A stretch of 64,000 nucleotides of DNA from Bacillus methanolicus PB1 (GTDB taxonomy: Bacteria; Bacillota; Bacilli; Bacillales; Cytobacillaceae), in assembly GCF_000262755.1 (NCBI RefSeq), contig NZ_AFEU01000001.1, positions 930,001-994,000 of the forward strand, read 5' to 3'. Positions 27,243-36,462 of this stretch are shown here, piece after piece. A model generated the notes under the pieces. That model was not told the origin of the DNA, searched no databases, and worked only from the letters and a program-made list of their open reading frames with translations. Every line of letters starts with the position of its first letter. The first letter of the stretch is position 1. Position numbers and translations under genes: made by a program.

Positions 27243-29966
27243 TCAAACAATGACATCTAAAGAATAACCTGTCTCTCCCTTAATCTTTTCGCTAATTTCC
27301 CTCTGTTCTGCTTCATCCGGCAATGATTCCAGCTTTACAGTCACAAGCTTTTTATCGATATGAATGGAAGGGTTTTTCTTTAATCCCCAAGTATGAGGAA
27401 TCGTTTCAAAGGTTATGCGAATGATTTCATTTTGCTTCGGATTTTTTGCAAAAGTTACCGGCATGCCTATTCTGTAAGAGAGTTCTTCTAAATCCGTTTC
27501 ATGCTGGATGGCGATTTCTGGTGAGATAAAATGGACTTCCATAATCGTTTGTCCGTTCAGTTGTTTAATTCCCGTCTTATAAATGGTAATTCCGCGATCC
27601 AAAGCCCATTTTTTTGCTTCTTCGATTGCTTCATTGTTTTCAAGCCTTTTTGAAGGAGTATTCGCTTGATACAATTCCTTTTGCACGTGATTCTGTAAAG
27701 ACGGAAGAGATTCTCCTTTAAATTGCAAGTCAAATCCCGTTTCTTTTTTAAATTGATTTATCAATTTTTCAGCGTCATTCGGTCTATCTATAGGAACAAC
27801 CACTTTCCTTTCATTTATATGAATAGATGGCGATCCGATTGAGCTGCCAAATAACCTTAAGAGCGTGGTTTGCAAAAGATCTTGGCGAACAGAATTGGAA
27901 AAACTGACTGTCCATCCCGTTTCTTTCTTGATCAAGTCATATAGTTCTTTTCTCTCACTTTCGGACACAGCATCCGGAAAGTCAAAATAAATCGTCAGTC
28001 TTTCTTCTTTCGTCCCTAAGTCATCCACCCCGCAGCGAATAAACCGCGGATGGGACGCTAATAGATTTCGGACAGTTTCCATTGCAGAAGCAGGATTCAC
28101 TTTAAGTGCCTGAATCGGCAATTCAAAATGAATAAGCTGCCTCTTCAAGTTTTGATCAAATTTGTAATAGATTGTTCCGTCTTGTTCTTTATGGCGGTTT
28201 TCACTCGGAATACTTTGCAGAGCCAAAGCAACAGCCAGTTTATCTTCAATGCCAGTGATTTGGAGCGCATCAAAAATGTCTTCAAGCGTTAAAATTTGAT
28301 TAGGCAGAGCATCCCAATTTATTTTTTCAAGAAAAGGACGAACAAACGTAAAAACTTGTCCGGCCGCCTCTTTTAGCTCCTCGATCGAACGATTCCATTT
28401 CCCGACTGTTTCTGCAACTTGCCCCGTATGAACTCTTACTTGCTTTCCTTTAAATGTCTGGCAAATGAACGAGTTTGTTTTTGCGTGGACTCCTGTACAT
28501 ATGACCAGCTTAAAATTATTTTCATTTTCGGGTTGGTAGAGCAACAGGCTTCCAATTTTCTCTCTGAGCTTCATACTTTCGTTTGATTTATACCTTTTTC
28601 CAACTATTCCTTTACCTGATTTCCGTTTTTCAAACTCGTAAGATTGACCATTCTCTACTAAAATCGGATGAAATCTTGGGTCGATTAAACTTCCGAGCTG
28701 ACTTCTAGCTTCATCATCGCCATGAACAAGCAGTGTGTAAGTAGGATTTAATGTTTGGATAAAACGATTCATTTCATTTGCATCCGCATGTGCAGATAAA
28801 CCGTACTTTCCAACACGGCACTTTACTTGATAGCTTGTCCCGTTCAATTCCAGTTCGTTTTCAAGGCCATCAGCAACGTTTAACAGTTTTCTGCCCGGAC
28901 TCTCTTCATCCTGGTAGCCCGTAATAAAAATCGCGTTTCTTTCATCGGATATGAGCCTTTCTGCGTACCACGAGCTTGCTCCTCCAGTCAGCATCCCTGA
29001 AGAAGCAACAATACAGCCCGGTTTACCATTAAGCACTTCGTTGCGCTCTTTTGGCTCCACAGCCTTGCATCGCCCTTCCGTTAAAAATACATCTCCATTT
29101 TTTCGAATACGGTGAGCTACAGGCCCTTTTAAAAAATGGGGGTATTGATTATATATTCTGCTAATAGGTGTTACAAGACCATCGACATAAATAGGAAATT
29201 CCGTGATTAGTCCTTTTTCCATATAATCTTGCAAGATTAATAACACTTCCTGTGCCCTTCCGAGAGCAAACGCAGGAATAAGTGCAAAACCACCGCCGGC
29301 AATTACTTCTGAAACATGTTCAGCAAGACGTCTTTCTTCCGTATTCCGGTCGGTATGAGCACGGTTTCCATACGTTGATTCCATAATGACCACGTCAGGC
29401 TGAATATCATGAGGAACTTGAGCCCCCGGAATTGTTCTACCCGCTTTAAAGCTCAAGTCGCCTGTAATAAGGAGTCTTTCACCTTCTCCTTCAAAAAGAA
29501 ACATAACAGCTCCTAAAATATGGCCGGCGCGATAACTAGTTATTTTTACATTGCCGACCCGTAAAGATCCACTTTCAGGAAAAAGAAGAAGCGATTCAAG
29601 CAAAGAGTTTACCTGTTCTTCCGTATATGGAACTAACGTATTGGTCTCACGGGAGCGCTGTTCCAAAATCTTAAGTGAATCTTTCATCATCATTTTCATA
29701 AGATCTGCAGTTGGAGGTGTCGCATACATAGGTACATCCGGGAAAAGAGAATGAACGATGGGGAGTGCTCCAATATGATCGGCATGTGCATGTGTAACGA
29801 GAATGACATCCGGTTTTCTAAGTGTATCCAGCATACCTAGAGCAGGCAGCAATTCTTCTCCATGCATCCTCATCCCTGCGTCAACTAATATATTCGTATC
29901 TGCCATATTAATATGTAAACAAGAAGCGCCTACCTCGCTTCCTCCGCCTAAAATACTGACTTTCAA
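27243..29966 (-). CDS. Beta-CASP metallo-beta-lactamase fold hydrolase with repeat-bearing C-terminus
   Basis: The 907-residue protein starts with a metallo-beta-lactamase domain (zinc motif HAHADH, residues 59-64; GDLSFKAG) and a beta-CASP insertion (MESTYGNRAH, PAFALGRAQE, GLSAHADANEM, LLVHGDDEAR), ending near residue 430. This resembles archaeal/bacterial CPSF-type ribonucleases. The next 470 residues are unusual: a helical/beta region of unknown type and then four degenerate repeats of about 35-40 residues (655-689, 713-752, 803-839, 866-907), each strand-helix-strand with a K-E-T-G-hydrophobic signature (LIKKETGWTV, QFKKETGFDL, IKGETGYSL). Start TTG behind GGAGTAATTGTC. Probably an RNA-processing nuclease; the C-terminal role is unknown. 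Confidence 0.82.
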   Translation of the reverse strand: MKVSILGGGSEVGASCLHINMADTNILVDAGMRMHGEELLPALGMLDTLRKPDVILVTHAHADHIGALPIVHSLFPDVPMYATPPTADLMKMMMKDSLKILEQRSRETNTLVPYTEEQVNSLLESLLLFPESGSLRVGNVKITSYRAGHILGAVMFLFEGEGERLLITGDLSFKAGRTIPGAQVPHDIQPDVVIMESTYGNRAHTDRNTEERRLAEHVSEVIAGGGFALIPAFALGRAQEVLLILQDYMEKGLITEFPIYVDGLVTPISRIYNQYPHFLKGPVAHRIRKNGDVFLTEGRCKAVEPKERNEVLNGKPGCIVASSGMLTGGASSWYAERLISDERNAIFITGYQDEESPGRKLLNVADGLENELELNGTSYQVKCRVGKYGLSAHADANEMNRFIQTLNPTYTLLVHGDDEARSQLGSLIDPRFHPILVENGQSYEFEKRKSGKGIVGKRYKSNESMKLREKIGSLLLYQPENENNFKLVICTGVHAKTNSFICQTFKGKQVRVHTGQVAETVGKWNRSIEELKEAAGQVFTFVRPFLEKINWDALPNQILTLEDIFDALQITGIEDKLAVALALQSIPSENRHKEQDGTIYYKFDQNLKRQLIHFELPIQALKVNPASAMETVRNLLASHPRFIRCGVDDLGTKEERLTIYFDFPDAVSESERKELYDLIKKETGWTVSFSNSVRQDLLQTTLLRLFGSSIGSPSIHINERKVVVPIDRPNDAEKLINQFKKETGFDLQFKGESLPSLQNHVQKELYQANTPSKRLENNEAIEEAKKWALDRGITIYKTGIKQLNGQTIMEVHFISPEIAIQHETDLEELSYRIGMPVTFAKNPKQNEIIRITFETIPHTWGLKKNPSIHIDKKLVTVKLESLPDEAEQREISEKIKGETGYSLDVIV

Positions 29967-30086
29967 GACAATTACTCCTCTTGATACATATTTTTTTAAT
30001 CTTAATATACATTCATTTCATGTACAATTCCAATTCAAAACATAGTGCCAGCACCAATTTTTAAAAAAAGTATCTGTCACTAATTT

Positions 30087-30518
30087 TTACTTTATCTTCC
30101 TCAGCTCATCCAAAAATGCCGGACGTCTCTTGTTTTGCTGTTTTAGATCTTCTATTAGCCTGTGCACATTAGTTTTACCGCAGGCTTTTTTAAAAGTTTT
30201 TATCATGCTGCATACATTTTTATACTGTCGCCTGTTTGCGGCTTCCTCTGCAGACTGTTTTATATAATTCACAAACAGCGTGTTAACCTCATCAAAAAAA
30301 TCCTTAATAAAATATTGATACAGATCTGCTATTCGGGAATTATTCCGCTTGCAATATTCCAGCAGCTGAACAACCAAAATTTCCTCGATAAGAATTTTTT
30401 CATACACAAACGACTGGTATTGTTGTTTTTCAAACCTTTCAACAATCCCTTTAAGAACTTCTTTCCACTCTTCTTGTTGATAAAGCTTTTTCAATTTCAA
30501 ATAATAAAGCATATTCAT
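30087..30518 (-). pseudogene. C-terminal fragment of a SWIM zinc-finger family protein
   Basis: A 143-residue frame that looks like the helical C-terminal region of Bacillus SWIM zinc-finger family proteins (EEAANRRQYKNVCSMIKTFKKAC ... AFLDELRKIK). It lacks the zinc-finger and the N-terminal region; the latter lies just upstream in another frame (30515-30667). The initial ATG has no clear ribosome site. I read this as the 3' part of a gene that has lost its middle. The family's function is unknown; some members sit next to SNF2 helicases. Confidence 0.6.
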
Positions 30519-30667
30519 GTTGAATTAAAATCTGAGCCGTCGACCTTGGCAATATAATGATTTCCACCCTCTTTTTCTAAACTAATAACTTGACCATTAT
30601 GATAGTATTCAAGCCCTCGTTCAAGAATCACCTCATCAATATACTCATCAAAATCGGAAAGCCTCAT
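30515..30667 (-). pseudogene. N-terminal fragment of the same SWIM zinc-finger family protein
   Basis: Fifty codons from an ATG at 30667 read MRLSDFDEYIDEVILERG, then LEYYHNGQVISLEKEG and YIAKVDGSDF, the usual opening of SWIM family proteins (a GxxYYxxGxV pattern before the SWIM finger). It then ends at a TGA that overlaps the start of the C-terminal fragment. The two pieces are two bases out of phase. An internal deletion has removed the central few hundred codons including the CxC-CxH finger. Confidence 0.65.
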
Positions 30668-30910
30668 TGCCTTTTACACTCCCATTATTCTTAGTTTAAC
30701 ATTCTTAATGTATTCAACTTTAAATCTCCGTGTCAGCTCTTCCCCTATTTCATTCATCCCTGCTTATTAAGGTTTTTTACATCTGCAACCACTTTAGCAC
30801 TTTTAATATTCTTACATGGGTGTCTATGGGTTTCTGCCCTGTCACTCCGCTTATAACTACATATTTTATAATGAATTACATCGATTTTTAAGAAAAGGAG
30901 AGCTGCCCAG

Positions 30911-31291
30911 ATGAATCCATATGGTTATTATTTTCTGCCGCAAACAGACTATTTTCCGCATGATCATTACTATTCGTATCTGCCGCAAGAACAACATGAC
31001 CCTTACAGACAACCCCCACAGGTTCAGGCACTTGAAAGAAGAGTAAACGCGCTCGAAAGACAAAACGAACAGCAAGCAAGAGAACTGGACCGGCAAAACA
31101 GAGAAATCAATCGGCAAAATCAAGAAATTAATCGTATAAACAGAGAAATAAACCGGATTAACCAGGAAATCAGCCGATTAAACCAAAACGATGAACGGCA
31201 TACACGCCGTCTGAGAAGATTAAACCAAAGGCTTCGTGTAGTGGAAAACAGACTGAATATACCATTTACTCAAATTGAAGACGAGTTTTAA
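30911..31291 (+). CDS. Tyrosine-rich, coiled-coil, coat-like protein
   Basis: The 126-residue protein has a Tyr/His/Pro-rich head (residues 1-38) and a long helix made of seven-residue repeats of the type RQNREIN / RINREIN / RLNQNDE (about 45-112). The hydrophobic I/L positions every seven residues predict a coiled coil with an Asn/Gln-rich core, which is unusual. Ribosome site AAAAGGAGA precedes ATG. A CATATTTTA element at 30860-30868 matches the SigK/SigE -10 pattern CATANNNTA, and with the tyrosine-rich head suggests a spore coat or crust protein. No family was recognised. Confidence 0.65.
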   Translation: MNPYGYYFLPQTDYFPHDHYYSYLPQEQHDPYRQPPQVQALERRVNALERQNEQQARELDRQNREINRQNQEINRINREINRINQEISRLNQNDERHTRRLRRLNQRLRVVENRLNIPFTQIEDEF

Positions 31292-31309
31292 AGTGAATTC
31301 TTTCATAAC

Positions 31310-31346
31310 AGATAGGGTAACCTTCTGTAAGGCTACCCTTCATTAA
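31310..31346 (+). terminator. Terminator of the coiled-coil protein gene
   Basis: GGGTAACCTT-CTGT-AAGGCTACCC stem followed by TTCATT. The following stretch to 31519 is non-coding with no recognised element. Confidence 0.7.
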
Positions 31347-31518
31347 ACAGAACGGGCACTATTAATTCATATCGCTTATCAACGGGTTATATATGTATCA
31401 GCAGGTTGCTGGCCTGCTGTTATCAATCATTTTCCGGGCGCGGCCAGGCATTCAATATTGCTCTCCGCGTTCTTTTGCTGTTTTAATTCATTATTGGTGG
31501 TTTTTCTGATGTTTACCC

Positions 31519-32322
31519 TTAACCCATCATTTCTTTTTCTTTCATTTCTATAAACTCTTCAACTGTTAAAAAGATCTCATGATAACCAAGTTTTTCTCCA
31601 AGCCGAGTAATCCCCGGTGCTTCGACATGGGCGTTTTTCAAAATCTCTTTCTTAGAAAATACATATCGTGTATCCCCGTCAAGAATTACCTTTCCCTCAT
31701 TAAACACTATCGTTCTTTCAAAATTCTCCGCGACAAAATCCATGTCATGAATGATCGTCATCACAAGCTTATTCTTTTCTTTTAATGTCTTGATAATGTT
31801 CCGGATCTTTTTCTTTCCCTCATAATCCTGGGCAATCGTTGGCTCATCAAAAATAATGATATCCGTATCCATGGCAACAACGGATGCAATGCATAGCAGC
31901 TTCTTTTCCGATAAGCTCAAATCATGGGGATTCAAGTCCAGTTTATCAGTAAGCCCTACCATTTCTAGTGCTTCCATTGCATTTTGCTTTGCGGTGTTTT
32001 TATCAAGTTTAATATTGAGCGGGCCGAACATGACTTCCTCTAATACATTGCGTTTAAAAATCTGGTCATTCGGATTTTGAAATACAAGTCCTATAGTCTT
32101 AGCCAATTCTGCTGCGGTAGTTTTTTTAACATTATAATCTCGAATGAAAATTTCCCCGTCAAATGGTTTCAAAAGACCTTTAAGCAATTTTACGAAGGTC
32201 GTTTTTCCAGCGCCATTTTGACCAATAATGGCTGTAGATCTAAGGTCAAATTCCAAATTTATATCGGAAAGAATAGGGATTCCTTTTGAATAGGAAAATG
32301 ATAGATTGGTTACTCTGATCAT
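31519..32322 (-). CDS. ECF transporter ATPase, second subunit (atypical signature)
   Basis: The 267-residue ABC ATPase of the energy-coupling factor type has Walker A GQNGAGKTT, Walker B DIIIFDEPTIAQDYEGKK and H-loop MTIIHDMDF. The signature position reads LSLSEKKLLCIASVV in place of LSGGQ-type residues, so one of the two composite ATP sites is degenerate. The start ATG overlaps the stop of the first ATPase gene by 4 bp. It is the last gene of an S-T-A-A operon. Degenerate partners are common in heterodimeric ABC systems. Confidence 0.85.
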   Translation of the reverse strand: MIRVTNLSFSYSKGIPILSDINLEFDLRSTAIIGQNGAGKTTFVKLLKGLLKPFDGEIFIRDYNVKKTTAAELAKTIGLVFQNPNDQIFKRNVLEEVMFGPLNIKLDKNTAKQNAMEALEMVGLTDKLDLNPHDLSLSEKKLLCIASVVAMDTDIIIFDEPTIAQDYEGKKKIRNIIKTLKEKNKLVMTIIHDMDFVAENFERTIVFNEGKVILDGDTRYVFSKKEILKNAHVEAPGITRLGEKLGYHEIFLTVEEFIEMKEKEMMG

Positions 32323-33164
32323 ACATCTTTCCCCCTTAATGCCTTATACGCTTCTTCCAGAGTAACAGGATAATATTCTGTTCCAGCTTTTTTGATATTT
32401 AAAGCTTTGCATACTTTTGTATATACAGGAGCTGTTACACCATATTCCTCTAAATCCTCTCTGGAAAAAACTTTTTCCGGGGTATCAAAATCCACCATTT
32501 TCCCGCCATTGAGCAGGAGTACCCTATTGCAATACTGTGCAATTTTCTCCATTTTATGTTCAGCCATGATAATTGTTATACCCTGATTGCTCAAGCTTTG
32601 AACAGCGCGAAAAACTTCCTCGGAACCTTCCGGATCGAGTTGGGAAGTCGGTTCGTCCAAAACAATAATATCCGGTTTCATTGCTATGATACTCGCAATC
32701 GCCATTCTTTGCATTTGGCCGCCTGATAAGTCAAAAGGATTCCGGTCCTTAATTTGGGTGATATTTAATAAGTCCAGTACATAATCGATTCGTTCAATCA
32801 TTTCGGTGCGTGATACGCCGAGATTCTCCAGCCCGAAAGCAATTTCTTCATAAACGGTCGTCTTGGATCCCGTGACTTGGATAAACGGGTTTTGAAAAAC
32901 GATTCCTGCCTTTGAGGAAATATCAGTAATGGAATGATTTTTAACTTCCAGCCCGTCAACCACTACTTTTCCTCCGTAAGCGCCTTTATAAAAATGGGGA
33001 ACGAGACCCACGATGGATTGGCAAAGCGTTGATTTGCCCGATAAATTTTTCCCGATGATTCCGATAAATTCTCCTTGCTCTACTTGAAAAGACAGATTAT
33101 CAAGGGCCAACGTTTCAGATAAAGGATATTTGTATTTAAGATTTTCGACGATGATTTTCTTCAT
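32319..33164 (-). CDS. ECF transporter ATPase, first subunit
   Basis: The 281-residue ATPase has Walker A GKNLSGKST, Q-loop VFQNPFIQ, full signature LSGGQMQRMAIASII and Walker B DIIVLDEPTSQLDPEG. It pairs with the ATPase encoded next and with the T subunit through the T-protein coupling helices. Its ends overlap both neighbours by 4 bp (ATGA), which indicates one translationally coupled operon dedicated to a single substrate, unlike the general ecfA1-ecfA2-ecfT set that lies with ribosomal genes in Firmicutes. Confidence 0.88.
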   Translation of the reverse strand: MKKIIVENLKYKYPLSETLALDNLSFQVEQGEFIGIIGKNLSGKSTLCQSIVGLVPHFYKGAYGGKVVVDGLEVKNHSITDISSKAGIVFQNPFIQVTGSKTTVYEEIAFGLENLGVSRTEMIERIDYVLDLLNITQIKDRNPFDLSGGQMQRMAIASIIAMKPDIIVLDEPTSQLDPEGSEEVFRAVQSLSNQGITIIMAEHKMEKIAQYCNRVLLLNGGKMVDFDTPEKVFSREDLEEYGVTAPVYTKVCKALNIKKAGTEYYPVTLEEAYKALRGKDV

Positions 33165-33931
33165 GCGAATATCCTCCAGGCCAAAGCACTTACGATTACT
33201 ATCAATATTCCCCTCTGTATTTCCTTACTATAAGCATATTTTTTTTCATCATATAAATAGGTTTTCGGCGTCCGGGAGTTAAACCCCCTTACTTCCAGCG
33301 CCATTGCTCTTTCCTTCGTATTAATAAGCGATCCTAAGACAACGGGGCCTATTAAGGGGAAAAAAGCCCTGATTCGTACTCTTAATTTGCCCTCTGTCTC
33401 CATTCCCCTTGCCCGTTGTGCATCCGTAATCGTTGACATTGACGCCATCATTTCCGGAATAATTTGAAAAACTGAAATGATCACATATCCGATTCTGGGA
33501 GACAATCCTTTTCGAACAAGGGATTCGACGAGATCCGAAGGTTTCGTTGTAAGAACCAGGATCATAAATGCACCAACGATATTGATAACCCTGAAGGTAA
33601 TCTTTAATGCATGCAGCAGCCCTTCCTTATATATGGTAAACGGGCCGATATGAAAGAGTGCCGTTTCATTATCAGGTTTAAATAACCCCTGTATGATAAC
33701 CACCGTAACAAGTATGAGAAAAACAAAGCCAAAGACAGGAAGTGTTTTCCTGAAAACTTTGGCAATAAGAAGAAGCGCAATACTAAGTCCTATGCATATA
33801 ATAGATATAATGAACCTGGGGAGAATAATTGGAACCAATATGGAAAAAAGAATGTAATAGAGTTTGCTTATCGGATCAATGTCATGGATGACTGATGTTC
33901 TTTCTGCAAATAAACTGATTGATCTCAACAA
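33161..33931 (-). CDS. ECF transporter transmembrane T component
   Basis: This 256-residue CbiQ/EcfT family protein has about five or six membrane helices and two copies of the A-R-hydrophobic coupling motif region (DAQRARGMETEG and ALEVRGFNSRTPKTY) that contact the ATPases. It joins the S component (33969-34571) to the two ATPases. Thirty-seven bp separate it from the S gene. CbiQ-like T proteins occur with many vitamins and metals, so this does not reveal the substrate. Confidence 0.87.
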   Translation of the reverse strand: MLRSISLFAERTSVIHDIDPISKLYYILFSILVPIILPRFIISIICIGLSIALLLIAKVFRKTLPVFGFVFLILVTVVIIQGLFKPDNETALFHIGPFTIYKEGLLHALKITFRVINIVGAFMILVLTTKPSDLVESLVRKGLSPRIGYVIISVFQIIPEMMASMSTITDAQRARGMETEGKLRVRIRAFFPLIGPVVLGSLINTKERAMALEVRGFNSRTPKTYLYDEKKYAYSKEIQRGILIVIVSALAWRIFA

Positions 33932-33968
33932 TTTTCACCATCTTTCATTGCAAAGAGGCAGCCTGTCG

Positions 33969-34571
33969 TTAATCAAGAGTCTCCAATTTATTATTACTGT
34001 ATAATTGTACAATATTTTGAGGCAATCCTCTAAAAATACAGTAGCTAATAAGCACAACCAATAATTTATCAGGCACATCAACAACAAGCTCATCGAGGAA
34101 GGAAGCCAGCCAAACAGAATCTGTTTTTGCCAGAATCACGGCAAATAATGCATCTCCCCACACGTTGCCAGTTTGTCCTCCCCAAAAGGATACATTGATA
34201 GGAGTAGATACTACAGCTGCAACCAGACCGACAATCAATCCAGCCGCTGCTGCTTTTGACAAGCTGGAAATCCAGCCTTTATAAAATAAGACTCCAGCAG
34301 CCAAACCAATTGCTATGCTTGTAATTCCATAAATAAATGAAATCGGATCTACCGTTAAACCATAAATAATATTATTTATAGCGCCTGATAAAGCCCCAAT
34401 AATCGGACCTGCCAACATGCTTGCCAGTATTGTACCGATAGAGTCAAGCCATAGCGGAAGCTTCAACAACCCTGCAATTAGCTTTCCAATATAATTGATC
34501 CCTACAGCTGCCGGAATTAATACGAGAGATGCGGTTGAAAATCGAAATGACCACATGCTATGTTTTTGCAT
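33969..34571 (-). CDS. ECF transporter substrate-binding S component, substrate unknown
   Basis: The 200-residue membrane protein has about six helices, rich in Gly, Ala and Ile (GPIIGALSGAINNIIYGL), as in ECF S components. It is the first gene of the S-T-A-A operon and should set substrate choice. I looked for cobalamin, TPP, FMN and preQ1 leader motifs in the 230 bp upstream and found none, so the substrate stays open. Ribosome site AAAGGAGGT precedes the ATG at 34571. The loop DELVVDVPDK near the C-terminus is the most polar region. Confidence 0.75.
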   Translation of the reverse strand: MQKHSMWSFRFSTASLVLIPAAVGINYIGKLIAGLLKLPLWLDSIGTILASMLAGPIIGALSGAINNIIYGLTVDPISFIYGITSIAIGLAAGVLFYKGWISSLSKAAAAGLIVGLVAAVVSTPINVSFWGGQTGNVWGDALFAVILAKTDSVWLASFLDELVVDVPDKLLVVLISYCIFRGLPQNIVQLYSNNKLETLD

Positions 34572-34778
34572 TACAGAAACCTCCTTTTACCTTCCTGATA
34601 AAGCGGCATATTTCTATTTATATTTTACTAAATGTTTCCTTATTAAGAAATATTGTCTGTCAAATTTACACAATGTCCAAAAGAACTTAATATTTTTTTA
34701 CTCTTTACATCCAGATATTGAAGGCGAAGATGCGTTTCATCAATATTTAAATAGAATAATATAAACTATCTTAATATA

Positions 34779-34807
34779 TTGACATTTCAATTTTCCTTTG
34801 CTAAATT
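34779..34807 (+). promoter_or_regulatory. SigA-type promoter of the brnQ T-box leader
   Basis: TTGACA (34779-34784), 17 bases, TAAATT (34802-34807); the twin of the cstA leader promoter. Confidence 0.75.
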
Positions 34808-34813
34808 ATTTTC

Positions 34814-35090
34814 AAATAATAAAAATCAATGAAGAGAAGAGTAAGATAAGATCCCTGTTCTACAGAGAGTCGGCGTTTGGTGAAAGCCGATGTCAGGCCC
34901 TGTCCGAAGATCGTCTCTGAGATGCAAAGCTGAAATCCTAGTAGGCTTTGACGGGTTGTCCGCCGTTAAAATGGAACGCGTATGATTGTACGTTGGCTGA
35001 GAGCCGTAAGCTTATTTTTGCAAGCTGCGGAATTAGGGTGGTAACGCGATCGCAAACTCGTCCCTATTTTTGGGGACGAGTTTTTTATTA
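34814..35090 (+). promoter_or_regulatory. T-box riboswitch upstream of brnQ
   Basis: Complete leader: Stem I with AGTA/GAA elements, GTCGGCGTTTGGTGAAAGCC apical part, AGGGTGGTAACGCGA T-box near 35035-35049 and a terminator ACTCGTCCC / GGGGACGAGT plus TTTTTT (35053-35090). The bases after GAA read G-ATC, and ATC (Ile) is the sensible specifier for a branched-chain amino acid transporter. Shortage of charged tRNA-Ile would then raise brnQ expression. The specifier register is inferred. Confidence 0.92.
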
Positions 35091-35117
35091 TTCTAAAAAT
35101 ATAAAGGAGAGATTACT

Positions 35118-36452
35118 TTGAAAAAATTAGACACCTTAATTATTGGATTGATGTTATTTTCAATGTTTTTTGGAGCTGGAAACTTGATCTTCCCGCCCTT
35201 CTTAGGAGCTGAATCCGGCACTTCCTACTGGATGGCCATGTCAGGGTTTGTTCTTACCGGCGTTGGACTGCCAATTGTAGTACTACTTGCCGTTTCTCTT
35301 GTAAAGGGCGGTGCTCAAACGATCGGAAATCGTGTCCATCCCGTATTCAGCACGATCTTTATGGTTGTCGTTTATTTAAGTATCGGACCGTTCCTGGCCA
35401 TTCCGAGAAATGCTAATGTTGCGTATGAAATGGGTGTGAAACCTTTCCTTAGCGAATCTTGGAACTCAACTTTGTCTTTATTTTTATATAGTGTTGTTTT
35501 CTTTTTTCTTGTCTATGTAATAAGCTTAAACCCTGCCAAAATGGAAAAATACATGGGCCGCTGGATTACCCCGATCCTGCTTTTATCGATGGTCGTCTTG
35601 TGTGTTGTCGGATTTGTGAAGCTTGACACTCCGCTCCAAACACCATCAGAAGCATATCAAAATGGAGCATTTTCGAAAGGTTTCATTGAAGGATATAACA
35701 CAATGGATGCCCTGGCCGCATTGGCATTCGGAATTGTCATTCTCAACTCGATTCAGCAGAAAGGTGTGCGCGAGGAGAAGCAATTAACTAAATATACGTT
35801 TAAGGCCGGTATGATTGCAGGGGCATTGCTTGCACTCGTATACGTAAGTATTGGATGGATCGGAGGAAAAATGGCTGTAAACGGATCGTTTGAAAACGGT
35901 GCGGACATCCTTTCCTCTGCTTCAACACTTTTATTGGGACAAAGTGGCACAGCGCTGCTTGGTCTAATTTTTACATTAGCTTGTTTCACAACAGTAGTGG
36001 GATTAACTACAGCTTGCGGCCAATATTTTTCAAAACTTATTCCAAAAGCAAGTTATAAATCAGTTGTATTAGTTGTTACTCTTGTAGGATTCTTGTTATC
36101 AAACCTGGGTTTAAACCAAATACTTAAAATATCAGTTCCGTTCCTTGTCACAGCTTATCCATTAACAATCGTGTTAATCATACTCACCTTTTTTAACAAA
36201 TTCTTTAAAGATTCGAAAAAAGTATACAGAAGCTCTATTTTATTTACTGGAGTTTTTGCCGTGATTAGCGGATTAAATGCATTTGGTTTGGACTTGGGCC
36301 TGATTCAAACCATGAGAAACATTCTTCCCCTTTCCTCCGTTGGGTTGGAATGGATCGTACCCTCGCTTGCAGGTACTGGTTTAGGAATGGCATTAAGCAA
36401 ACTCACCAAGAAACATGCCGTAGTAGAACAAATTGATGTGAAACCTTCATAA
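35118..36452 (+). CDS. brnQ: Branched-chain amino acid transporter BrnQ
   Basis: A 444-residue LIVCS family carrier with twelve predicted membrane segments, opening with the family signature FSMFFGAGNLIFPPFLG. It imports leucine, isoleucine and valine with Na+ or H+. Start TTG or ATG-like at 35118 (TTGAAAAAATTAG) behind AAAGGAGAG. It lies right behind the T-box leader with a presumed isoleucine specifier, which supports the substrate call. It is monocistronic and ends in a REP-like hairpin. Confidence 0.95.
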   Translation: MKKLDTLIIGLMLFSMFFGAGNLIFPPFLGAESGTSYWMAMSGFVLTGVGLPIVVLLAVSLVKGGAQTIGNRVHPVFSTIFMVVVYLSIGPFLAIPRNANVAYEMGVKPFLSESWNSTLSLFLYSVVFFFLVYVISLNPAKMEKYMGRWITPILLLSMVVLCVVGFVKLDTPLQTPSEAYQNGAFSKGFIEGYNTMDALAALAFGIVILNSIQQKGVREEKQLTKYTFKAGMIAGALLALVYVSIGWIGGKMAVNGSFENGADILSSASTLLLGQSGTALLGLIFTLACFTTVVGLTTACGQYFSKLIPKASYKSVVLVVTLVGFLLSNLGLNQILKISVPFLVTAYPLTIVLIILTFFNKFFKDSKKVYRSSILFTGVFAVISGLNAFGLDLGLIQTMRNILPLSSVGLEWIVPSLAGTGLGMALSKLTKKHAVVEQIDVKPS

Positions 36453-36462
36453 TTAATTGTTA

